The notes below the pieces were generated by a model that was not told the origin of the DNA, did not search any database, and was given only the letters and a program-made list of their open reading frames with translations. The translations under genes were made by a program, and so were the position numbers. Source: Candidatus Opimibacter iunctus (GTDB lineage: Bacteria; Bacteroidota; Bacteroidia; Chitinophagales; Saprospiraceae). From it: DNA of 64,000 nt. Positions 9,810 to 17,404 of the stretch are shown in pieces. The stretch spans positions 1 through 64,000 of the forward strand of contig JADJVH010000015.1 of assembly GCA_016716665.1 (NCBI GenBank), in the 5' to 3' direction. Within the stretch, counting starts at the first letter, position 1. Every line of letters begins with the position of its first letter.

Positions 9810-10283
9810 ATGAAAAAACTGTTTGTGCTCCTTTCCTTTATTTCCCTCATATCGGCTTGTGGAGGAGGCAAGGCTCCTGAATCGGGTGCCAACCCTTACT
9901 CCACGGCTGAACCTGCAGCAGCGACCAACTATGATCCTAATCGTGGGATCGGTAAATGGACTGCTGAAAGCCTCAATCTAAGCGCTACCCTTGACGCAGC
10001 CATGGCTGCCAACGGAGCTAAAATCCGCGAAGTGAAGTGCTCCTCATGCCACAAGTTGACTGATGAGAAACTGGTAGGCCCGGGATGGAAAGGTGTCACC
10101 TCTCGCCGGAAACCTGAATGGATCATGAATTTTATCACCAATCCTGATCCGATGATCGAAAAGGATCCGGCTGTCCAGGCTCAGCTTGAATTGTGCCTGG
10201 TGCGGATGCCCAACCAGAATCTCAACGATACTGAAGCCCGCGAAGTACTGGAGTTTCTGCGCCAAAATGATGGATTAAAATAA
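9810..10283 (+). CDS. Class I cytochrome c lipoprotein of the nos cluster
   Basis: A small monoheme c-type cytochrome of 157 residues. The signal peptide ends in a lipobox (LISAC), so it is probably anchored on the periplasmic side. The heme motif is CSSCH near residue 77, and a distal methionine is likely in RMPNQNLND near residue 134. It is the first gene of the nos operon and ends 14 bp before nosZ. Clade II nos clusters commonly carry such c-type cytochromes, which are thought to pass electrons to NosZ. The start is placed 17 bases after a -7 element, downstream of the FNR-like box, so low oxygen probably induces it. Confidence 0.85.
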   Translation: MKKLFVLLSFISLISACGGGKAPESGANPYSTAEPAAATNYDPNRGIGKWTAESLNLSATLDAAMAANGAKIREVKCSSCHKLTDEKLVGPGWKGVTSRRKPEWIMNFITNPDPMIEKDPAVQAQLELCLVRMPNQNLNDTEAREVLEFLRQNDGLK

Positions 10284-10297
10284 CCAACTATATCTCT

Positions 10298-12281
10298 ATG
10301 AAAAAGAATCTCTTCCATATTCTAATTGCAGTAGCTGCAATTACATTGGGCTTCACGGCTTGCAAGCCTAAGAATCTCGGTTCAGCTGTAACCGGTGACG
10401 CCTCTGCCAAGGCATATGTTGCCCCTGGCCAGTATGACGAATTTTACAATTTTGTCAGTGGTGGTTTCAGCGGACAAGTTGTCTGCCTATGGTCTTCCAA
10501 GCGGAAGGCTGCTCCGTGTTATTCCTGTATTCAGCGTCGATCCTGAAAAGGGTTGGGGGTACAGTGAAGAAACCAAGCCTATGCTCAATACATCACATGG
10601 ATTTGTACCATGGGATGACCTGCATCACACAGAATTGTCACAGACCAATGGCGAAGTGGATGGCCGCTGGGTGTTTGGAAATGCAAACAATACACCTCGC
10701 GTAGCTCGTATTGACCTGAAGACATTCCGTACTGCGGAAATCATTGAATTGCCAAACAGTGCAGGAAACCACTCCTCACCATTTATCACTGAAAATACAG
10801 AGTATGTCGTAGCCGGTACGCGCTTTAGTGTTCCTGCCGACAATGCCAATGGAGATGTAGCCATCAATACCTATAAAGAGAATTTTAAAGGTCACCTCAG
10901 CTTTATCGCAGTAGATCAAGCTACAGGAGGAATGAGCCTCAGCTTCCAGATCCAATGCCCTGGTGTCAACTTTGACCTGAGCCATGCCGGAAAGGGCCCA
11001 TCACATGGATGGTTTTTCTTCTCTTGCTACAACACCGAGCAAGCCAATACCCTGCTTGAAGTAAACGCTTCACAAAAGGACAAGGACTTTATCATGGCGG
11101 TCAACTGGAAGAAAGCTGAAGAATATATCAAGGCTGGAAAGGGTAAGAAGACGACTACAAACTATGCACACAATGTATGGGATGAAAAAACACATTCAGG
11201 CAAATCTGAAATCATCAAGGAAGTGCTGATCCTCGATTCCAAAGAGTTTCCGGATCTGTGCTACATGATCCCATGTCCAAAATCTCCGCATGGTTGTGAT
11301 GTGGATCCTACAGGTGAATACATCGTAGGAAGTGGAAAACTGGCTGCGCTTATTCCTGTATTTAGCTTTACCAAGCTCCAGGCTGCGATCGCCAATAAGG
11401 AATTTGACGGTGTATATGATGGCATCAATGTGATCAAATACGAATCCGCTTTATATGGTGAGGTTGCAAAACCAGGCCTTGGCCCATTGCATACAGAGTT
11501 TGATGCCAATGGTAATGCATACACCTCCTTCTTTGTTTCCTCTGAAGTGGTCAAATGGAATATCAAGGACCTTAAAGTGCTGGACAGGGTGCCTACCTAT
11601 TATTCAGTGGGTCACCTGTGTGTCCCTGGAGGCGACAGCCGCAAGCCGTTTGGCAAATACCTGATCGCATACAACAAGATCACCAAGGACCGCTACCTGC
11701 CTACAGGACCTGAGTTGTCACAAAGCGCGCAGCTCTATGACATCAGTGGGGATAAAATGCAATTGATCCTTGATTTTCCAACGATAGGTGAGCCACACTA
11801 TGCGCAGGCCTGCCCTGCAGGGCTGGTGACACCAGACCAGGTGAAGATCTTCAAGATTGAAGAAAACAATCACCCTTACGTAGCTAAAGGTGAAGGAGAG
11901 GCCAAGGTGGTCAGGGAAGGCAACAAAGTCCATGTGTACATGACGGCTATTCGTTCGCATTTTGCACCTGACAATATCGAAGGCGTAAAGATGGGAGATG
12001 AAGTGTATTTCCATGTCACCAATCTTGAACAGGACTGGGATGTACCTCACGGCTTTGCAGTGAAGGGCGCGTCTAATGCAGAGTTGCTGATCATGCCTGG
12101 AGAAACCACCACATTAAAGTGGACCCCGGACAAAGTGGGCATATTCCCGATGTATTGCACTGACTTCTGCAGCGCGCTGCACCAGGAAATGCAGGGCTAC
12201 ATCAGGGTGTCACCTGCAGGCAGTAACATACCGCTTAAATTCAGTGTAGGCGAACAGGCTGCAGCACCGGCAGGCAATTGA
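10298..12281 (+). CDS. nosZ: Nitrous oxide reductase, clade II, one frameshift
   Basis: The terminal denitrification enzyme, reducing N2O to N2 in the periplasm with two copper centres. The N-terminus is a Sec lipoprotein signal (FTACK) without twin arginines, as in clade II (atypical) NosZ. The seven-bladed propeller region includes GKGPSHGWFFFSCYNTEQAN and PHGCDVDPTGEYIVGSGKL. The C-terminal cupredoxin shows the CuA motif MYCTDFCSALHQEM near residue 620. The frame is broken at about 10478-10482: one extra T in GACAAGTTGTCTGCC splits residues 1-60 from the rest. Removing it gives about 660 residues, typical for the family. I regard it as a sequencing error, because the rest is fully conserved and the operon is complete. 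Confidence 0.93.
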
Positions 12282-12312
12282 TCATGTAGGTATTCAATAA
12301 CCTATGCATACA

Positions 12313-12358
12313 GGAAGGGTACAAATGTTTTCTAATGCGTTTGTACCCTCCTTTTTTT
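12313..12358 (+). terminator. Terminator between nosZ and nosL
   Basis: GGAAGGGTACAAA and TTTGTACCCTCC form a near-perfect stem around a loop of about 14 nt, followed by seven T. It lies 30 bp after the nosZ stop and 12 bp before the nosL start. It probably lets only part of the transcript continue into nosLDFY, giving more NosZ than accessory proteins. Confidence 0.75.
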
Positions 12359-12370
12359 AAACCACTAATT

Positions 12371-13393
12371 ATGAATACGGAAAACAGGATTTCGAAGCTA
12401 TCGATCGCCTTGCTGGTACTTGCAGCCATATGCCTGGCGACCAATTTAGTTTTGCCAATCTGGAAAATCGATCTGTATGCCCCCCAGTATCCGGAAGGAC
12501 TGGTATTATTGATCTATGCCGACAAGCTTGGGGGCAATGTAGAGATCATCAATGGCCTCAATCACTACATCGGGATGCAGACCCTGCATGCTGAAAATTT
12601 TATTGAGTTTACCATACTGGAATACATCCTGGGATTTTTCTCCCTCAGTATATTGGTTGCAGCCTTTGCCGGACGCAAGAAGCTGGTCTATGCTGTATTT
12701 ATTGCCTTCACATTATTCAGTGTGTTGTCGATGGTGGATTTTTACCGTTGGAATTACAATTACGGCCATCATCTCGATCCCAATGCAGCTATCAAGGTAC
12801 CGGGAATGTCCTACCAGCCACCATTGATCGGGTATAAGCAACTCCTCAACTTTGGCGCCTATTCGATGCCGGATACAGGCGGAATGCTCTTTATCGCCTG
12901 TGGTGTATTATTGCTGATCGTCGTCCTGATTGAGCGAAAAGTATTTGCCAGGTGGCTCAGTAAGAAGCCGGTTGTGCCCGCAGCTATGCTGGTCATGGCA
13001 ATAGGTACATTTGCCTCCTGTGCTGCCTCCGGTCCCAGGCCGGTCAAGATCAATGAAGATGCTTGCGCTTATTGTAAGATGACCGTTACTGATCCGGCAT
13101 TTGCAGCCCAACTGACGACAGCCAAAGGAAGGCAGTATATATTTGATGACGTAGCCTGTATGATGGGGTTTAAGAAAGAAAATGCATCAGTGGAGCATGC
13201 CCATTATTATATTGCGGACTTTTGCAGCCCTTCAGATTTTGTCGATATGGATCATGCTATCTTGTTGCAGAGTGATAGCCTTCGTAGCCCGATGGGTGGT
13301 AATGTAGCCGGTTTTGCGCTTCAGGATAGTGCAATGGTGTACAAGGCTAAATACGGCGCTACTGAAATCAAGTGGGCAGAATATATCAGGTAA
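12371..13393 (+). CDS. nosL: NosL copper chaperone fused to an N-terminal membrane domain
   Basis: The C-terminal part (about residues 220-340) is NosL, the Cu(I) donor for the NosZ CuZ site. It shows the lipobox-like FASC, the metal motif ACAYCKM, YIFDDVACMMGF, DFCSPSDFVD and SPMGG. In front lie about 200 extra residues with four predicted membrane helices (about 10-30, 80-98, 104-123 and 168-188) and a His/Glu-containing loop. Free-standing NosL proteins begin at the lipoprotein signal, so this is a fusion, or two adjacent genes merged by an indel. I see no internal sign of a frame break. The ATG at 12371 follows the terminator; the longer frame from 12335 has its start inside the terminator stem. 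The gene stops 8 bp before nosD. Confidence 0.85.
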   Translation: MNTENRISKLSIALLVLAAICLATNLVLPIWKIDLYAPQYPEGLVLLIYADKLGGNVEIINGLNHYIGMQTLHAENFIEFTILEYILGFFSLSILVAAFAGRKKLVYAVFIAFTLFSVLSMVDFYRWNYNYGHHLDPNAAIKVPGMSYQPPLIGYKQLLNFGAYSMPDTGGMLFIACGVLLLIVVLIERKVFARWLSKKPVVPAAMLVMAIGTFASCAASGPRPVKINEDACAYCKMTVTDPAFAAQLTTAKGRQYIFDDVACMMGFKKENASVEHAHYYIADFCSPSDFVDMDHAILLQSDSLRSPMGGNVAGFALQDSAMVYKAKYGATEIKWAEYIR

Positions 13394-13401
13394 TCATTTT
13401 C

Positions 13402-14661
13402 ATGCAGGTGTTATCTCCAAAAGACTATAGGTATGTACTGGGCGCGCTCTGCATGATCCTACACAGCCTTTCTGCTGTATCTGGCACTATCCAGGTAGGC
13501 AGCGGTTTTCCATTTGCTTCAGTCAGGAAGGCACTTGAGGTCTCAATAGACGGGGACACCATCCTGGTGCATAGTGGCACCTACAAGGAAGGCAATATCA
13601 TCATTGACAAGTCCATTTCATTTGTTGGAGTTGACTGGCCCGTGTTAGATGGCCAATTGAAATATGAGGTACTCTCTATCAAAGCGGACCATGTCCTGGT
13701 GACTGGATTTGTCGTTCGCGATTCCGGTCATGCATCCCTTGATGATCCGGGAGGGATCAAGATATATGACAGCAGGTATGTCCATATCATCAACAACAGG
13801 CTGATCAATAATTTTTTCGGCATCTATCTCCAATACAGCCAGCATTGCATCGTTCGGGATAATATCATCCGGGCTTCCGGCACCGAAGAGCAGCAGATCG
13901 GAAATGGGATCCATTGCTGGAAAAGCGATAGCCTGCAAATCATCGCCAATTCAATTTCAGGGCACCGGGATGGTATCTATTTTGAGTTTGTGCATGGGTC
14001 GATCATCTGGCGCAATATCTCTTTTGACAACATCCGCTACGGACTTCATTTTATGTTTTCGGACAATGATGCTTACATCACTAACCTTTTTCGGGGCAAT
14101 GGCGCAGGTGTAGCAGTGATGTTTACCAAGAATGTGAAGATGTTCAATAACACTTTTGAGGACAACTGGGGTGATGCTGCACACGGACTCCTGTTAAAGG
14201 AAATTTCGGATAGTTATATTTTCAACAATCGCTTTATCCGCAACACTTCCGGGATCTACATGGAAGGGACTAACAGGATCATCGTAGAGAAGAATAGCTT
14301 TAAGGACAACGGATGGGGGATGAAGATACAGGCCTCCTGCATGGACAATACCATACGTGATAATAACTTCATGCGCAACACTTTTGATATCAGCACCAAT
14401 GGTTCACTCGTACTCAATACCTTCAATGACAATTACTGGGATAAGTACGAAGGGTATGACCTGGATAAAGACAATGTCGGAGATGTTCCATACCGGCCGT
14501 TGAGCCTGTTTTCAGTACTCGTGGAGCAGAACCCTCCCACCATGTTATTATACAGGAGCTTTATTGTAACCTTGCTGGACAGGTCGGAAAAGATGATTCC
14601 CACACTGACACCCGACAACTTTATAGATGACCGACCACTCATGCATGCCATACCACTATGA
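13402..14661 (+). CDS. nosD: NosD, periplasmic copper-processing beta-helix protein
   Basis: A protein of 419 residues with a signal peptide-like start and repeated right-handed beta-helix rungs (for example VHIINNRLINNFFGIYLQYS, CIVRDNIIRASG, IIVEKNSFKDNGWGMKIQ). The periplasmic copper-binding NosD family is needed, with NosF and NosY, to assemble the CuZ centre of N2O reductase. The start at 13402 gives a sensible leader; an upstream in-frame ATG lies inside nosL. The stop overlaps the nosF start by four bases (ATGA), indicating translational coupling. The C-terminal YWDKYEGYDLDKDNVGDVPYRP stretch is characteristic of NosD. Confidence 0.92.
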   Translation: MQVLSPKDYRYVLGALCMILHSLSAVSGTIQVGSGFPFASVRKALEVSIDGDTILVHSGTYKEGNIIIDKSISFVGVDWPVLDGQLKYEVLSIKADHVLVTGFVVRDSGHASLDDPGGIKIYDSRYVHIINNRLINNFFGIYLQYSQHCIVRDNIIRASGTEEQQIGNGIHCWKSDSLQIIANSISGHRDGIYFEFVHGSIIWRNISFDNIRYGLHFMFSDNDAYITNLFRGNGAGVAVMFTKNVKMFNNTFEDNWGDAAHGLLLKEISDSYIFNNRFIRNTSGIYMEGTNRIIVEKNSFKDNGWGMKIQASCMDNTIRDNNFMRNTFDISTNGSLVLNTFNDNYWDKYEGYDLDKDNVGDVPYRPLSLFSVLVEQNPPTMLLYRSFIVTLLDRSEKMIPTLTPDNFIDDRPLMHAIPL

Positions 14662-15371
14662 TTGAGATCAGGCAAGTATCCAAACACTTTGGGAGATTCG
14701 AGGTGCTCAAATCGGTAAGCCTGACCTGTGAGGCCGGACAGTGTATTGCCCTGATCGGACCAAATGGTTGCGGTAAGACCACACTGATCAAAAGTATTCT
14801 CGGCATGGTCTTACCCAGTTCCGGTTCCATTTATTTCCAGGGTAAGGATATCGCGAGGGACTTTATGTACCGGCATCATATCGGATACATGCCGCAGAAG
14901 GGGCGATATCCGGACAACATGACCATCGGGCAGGTGATCGATATGATCAAGGATATTCGCAGCTCAGATGACACCCTTGATGAGCAATTGATCACTGATT
15001 TCGGATTGGATGAAATCCTGGATAAGCGCATGCGGACACTATCCGGGGGCACTACGCAAAAAGTAAGTGCGTCGCTGGCGTTCTTATTTAATCCACAGGT
15101 GCTCATCCTTGACGAACCTACTGCCGGCCTTGATCCTTTGGCCGCTGAGATCCTAAAAGACAAGATCATCGCGGAAAATAAAAGGGGCAAGCTTATCTTT
15201 ATCACATCCCATCTTCTGAGCGAACTGGATGATCTCGTCACCCATGTCGTGATGATGCAGGAAGGGGAGATCCGATTCAACATGCCTACAGCATTGCTCA
15301 AGGAGCAGACCGGGACGAACAGCCTGGCCAGGGCTATCACACACGTATTAAAGCAAGACCATGTTCAATAA
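14658..15371 (+). CDS. nosF: NosF, ATPase of the NosDFY transporter
   Basis: An ABC ATPase of 237 residues. Walker A is GPNGCGKTT near residue 35, the Q-loop region is YMPQKGRYPDNMTIGQ, the signature is LSGGTTQK, and Walker B is VLILDEPTAGLDP, followed by the switch histidine in FITSHLL. With NosY it forms the membrane transporter that works with periplasmic NosD in maturing the NosZ copper-sulfur cluster. It is coupled to nosD (4-base overlap) and to nosY (11-base overlap), so the three are one translational unit. Confidence 0.93.
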   Translation: MIEIRQVSKHFGRFEVLKSVSLTCEAGQCIALIGPNGCGKTTLIKSILGMVLPSSGSIYFQGKDIARDFMYRHHIGYMPQKGRYPDNMTIGQVIDMIKDIRSSDDTLDEQLITDFGLDEILDKRMRTLSGGTTQKVSASLAFLFNPQVLILDEPTAGLDPLAAEILKDKIIAENKRGKLIFITSHLLSELDDLVTHVVMMQEGEIRFNMPTALLKEQTGTNSLARAITHVLKQDHVQ

Positions 15372-16131
15372 GATCCAGCGCTTTATAGTCCTCGATATAT
15401 TGAAAAACCGGGTCGTGCTCGCATATACCCTATTGCTTGCTGTATTGTCCTGGAGCGTATTCAGCCTTGAAGATGACAGTAATAAGGGGGTGCTGACGTT
15501 GCTCAACATCGTGTTGCTGACGACCCCACTGGTGAGCATCATCTTCACGACTATCTACTTGTATAACAGTGCGGAGTTTATTGAGTTGTTGCTCAGCCAG
15601 CCTATCCGACGTAGTAAGATATGGACTGGACTTTTTCTTGGTCTCTTTTTCTCCCTGGCGCTGTCTTTTATCATTGGGGCAGGTATTCCGATTCTTTTGT
15701 TTGTTCCCGGCCATGTGGCGCTCATCCTTTTAGTGATGGGCGTATTGATCACCGCTGTGTTTGTAGCCCTTGGATTTTTGTGTGGCATCATGTCTCGGGA
15801 CAAGGCACGTGGGATAGGGATATCCATTTTACTTTGGCTGTTTTTTGCCTTATTGTTTGATGGCCTGGTGCTCTTCCTGCTATTCCAGTTTTCAGACTAT
15901 CCGATTGAAAAGGCGATGGTTGGTGTTGCTGCCCTCAATCCAATTGATCTTGCCAGGATATTTATCATCCTGCAACTGGATGTCTCAGCCATGCTGGGAT
16001 ATACGGGAGCCATCTTCAAGGATTTTTTCGGAACGGGAGTCGGCACGGCAATTGGCTTTGCATTGCTCTGCCTTTGGGTTATACTACCATACCTGCTTTC
16101 CCGCAGGATGTTTATCAGAAAAGACCTTTAA
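15361..16131 (+). CDS. nosY: NosY, permease of the NosDFY transporter
   Basis: A membrane protein of 256 residues with six predicted helices (for example VVLAYTLLLAVLSWSVFSL, SLALSFIIGAGIPILLFV, VLITAVFVALGFLCGIMS, AIGFALLCLWVILPYLL). It belongs to the ABC-2 type permeases and has the family features EFIELLLSQPIRRSKI and LNPIDLARIFIILQLDVSAMLGYTGA. It is the membrane half of NosDFY. It overlaps nosF by 11 bases and is the last recognised nos gene of the operon. Confidence 0.92.
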   Translation: MFNKIQRFIVLDILKNRVVLAYTLLLAVLSWSVFSLEDDSNKGVLTLLNIVLLTTPLVSIIFTTIYLYNSAEFIELLLSQPIRRSKIWTGLFLGLFFSLALSFIIGAGIPILLFVPGHVALILLVMGVLITAVFVALGFLCGIMSRDKARGIGISILLWLFFALLFDGLVLFLLFQFSDYPIEKAMVGVAALNPIDLARIFIILQLDVSAMLGYTGAIFKDFFGTGVGTAIGFALLCLWVILPYLLSRRMFIRKDL

Positions 16132-16198
16132 TCGTAAACTTTTCTGGTCATATTGCATTAGAGTGGATTGACTGCGCATGGTGGAAATTGCAAATCAC

Positions 16199-16206
16199 TA
16201 CATTTG
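16199..16206 (+). promoter_or_regulatory. -7 promoter element TACATTTG before the hemoglobin gene
   Basis: An exact TAnnTTTG match lies 68 bp after the nosY stop. It falls inside the longest open frame of the next gene, which argues for the start at 16241 and for some transcription independent of the nos operon. No well-matched FNR box was found at the expected distance. Confidence 0.4.
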
Positions 16207-16240
16207 GCAGCTTAATCAATCAGCATCCATTTTTAATCAG

Positions 16241-16627
16241 ATGAAGAGTTTAGCGGACAGGAAAGACATCAGCAGGCCCAAGGATATCCATCGTATCATC
16301 AATGCCTTTTTCAAGCTGGTCAGGAAGGATGCGTTGTTGTCCCCATATTTTGCAGACAAGTCCAAAGAGGACTGGGAGGCCTTCCTTCCGGTGATGTATA
16401 GTTTCTGGGAGAATGTATTGTTCTATTCAGGAGGTTATTTTGGCAATCCTATGCAGCGGCATATGGAGCTCAATGCGATGCGCTCTTTTTCAGAAGCACA
16501 TTACAACCATTGGCTGGAGTTGTTTGCAGCGGCGATTGACGACCGGTATGCAGGAGAGAAAGCTGAACTGATGAAGGAGCGGGCGCGAAACATTGCCACC
16601 GTGATGCAGGTCAAGCTGGCCCAATAA
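16241..16627 (+). CDS. Group III truncated hemoglobin
   Basis: A single-domain globin of 128 residues. Family marks are the FF at helix B in NAFFKLVRKDALLSPYF, the helix E/F segment with FWENVLFYSGGYFGNPMQRHMEL (H as the proximal heme ligand), and HYNHWLELFAAAIDDRYAGEKAE. Truncated hemoglobins bind O2 or NO, and one in a denitrification cluster could detoxify or sense NO; that role is inferred from position only. The longer frame starts at 16178, but the methionine at 16241 follows a -7 element and begins where family homology begins. It is the last plus-strand gene before a terminator-like hairpin. Confidence 0.8.
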   Translation: MKSLADRKDISRPKDIHRIINAFFKLVRKDALLSPYFADKSKEDWEAFLPVMYSFWENVLFYSGGYFGNPMQRHMELNAMRSFSEAHYNHWLELFAAAIDDRYAGEKAELMKERARNIATVMQVKLAQ

Positions 16628-16633
16628 TAAAAA

Positions 16634-16655
16634 TGCCGGGTATTGCTACCCGGCT
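16634..16655 (-). terminator. Terminator hairpin between converging genes
   Basis: GCCGGGTA, loop TTGC, TACCCGGC forms a perfect 8-bp stem. On the minus strand it is followed by ATTTTTATT, so it suits the fasciclin gene ending at 16757, although about 100 bp away. It also sits 7 bp after the hemoglobin stop and may block both directions. Confidence 0.6.
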
Positions 16656-16756
16656 ACAAACAACCATGTTAAACTCTACTGAAACAACAACTCAGCAGAT
16701 TGAAAAATCCACCTGAAGGGTGGCATTGTTACTGCCGTTTAATATCTTTTAATTAT

Positions 16757-17338
16757 CTATTCCGGAGGGAGCAGTACTTCATCTATCACATGTATGATGC
16801 CGTTGGAGGCAGGGACAGAGGCCAGAATAGTAGCTTTGCCGTTGACCATATACTTCCCATCCTTTACACTGAGAGTGATATTTTTTCCATTGACCTGTCC
16901 GAGGACCTGTCCGTCACGCATTGATTCTGTCTTGATGACTCCGACATACACATGGTACTCCAGGATGTTGGACAATGCAGCTTTCTGGTCCGGTTTGAGC
17001 AGTCCTTCCACCGTGCCGGCTGGTAATTTCTCGAAGGCGGCGTTGGTGGGTGCAAATACGGTAAACGGACCTGCATTGCTTAGTACATCTACCAATTCAG
17101 CGGCTTTTACAGCGGTGACCAGTGTCGAGTGATCCTTGCTGCCGACTGCGATCTGGACAACATTAGGCTGGGACACTTCGTCCTTGACTCCTGATTGTCC
17201 GGTAAGTGATTCTGTGCCTCCGGTTGCTGCGGCAGCTGGCTCCTGAGTTTGTGCGGACGGATTGCAACCTGCTGTTAAGTAAAGCAGGCAAATCCCCAAA
17301 AAGTAGGCTAGTTTTTGCATATTGAATTGATTTGTCAT
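16757..17338 (-). CDS. Fasciclin (FAS1) domain lipoprotein
   Basis: A lipoprotein of about 193 residues. The signal peptide ends in LTAGC, then a Pro/Ala/Thr-rich linker leads to one FAS1 domain. The domain shows FAS1 box 1 (GPFTVFAPTNAAFEKLP), the YH-type core (LEYHVYVGVI) and box 2 (GIIHVIDEVLLPP). FAS1 proteins usually mediate adhesion or bind surface ligands. Here the gene has its own FNR-like box with the same spacing as the nos operon promoter, so it is probably co-induced with N2O respiration; a role in that process is a guess. The frame can also start at a TTG at 17341. Confidence 0.85.
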   Translation of the reverse strand: MTNQFNMQKLAYFLGICLLYLTAGCNPSAQTQEPAAAATGGTESLTGQSGVKDEVSQPNVVQIAVGSKDHSTLVTAVKAAELVDVLSNAGPFTVFAPTNAAFEKLPAGTVEGLLKPDQKAALSNILEYHVYVGVIKTESMRDGQVLGQVNGKNITLSVKDGKYMVNGKATILASVPASNGIIHVIDEVLLPPE

Positions 17339-17360
17339 CAAAGAAATAGCAATAATGCCT

Positions 17361-17404
17361 CAAAAAATATGACTGTAGTCACACAAAAAAATGATTTTGA
17401 TCAT
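17361..17404 (-). promoter_or_regulatory. FNR-like box and -7 element of the fasciclin gene
   Basis: ATGATTTTGATCAT (17391-17404) carries TGATnnnnATCA. On the minus strand a TATTTTTTG element (17369-17361; TAnnTTTG with one extra T in a homopolymer) follows, then the gene at 17338. From the palindrome centre to the last G is 36.5 bp, exactly as in the nos promoter. The box overlaps the stop codon of the neighbouring membrane-protein gene. Confidence 0.65.

Noticed and set aside
10478..10482. nosZ frameshift as a true loss of N2O reduction
   Set aside because: A single extra T in one place, all copper-ligand motifs intact, and a complete accessory operon all argue for an assembly error.
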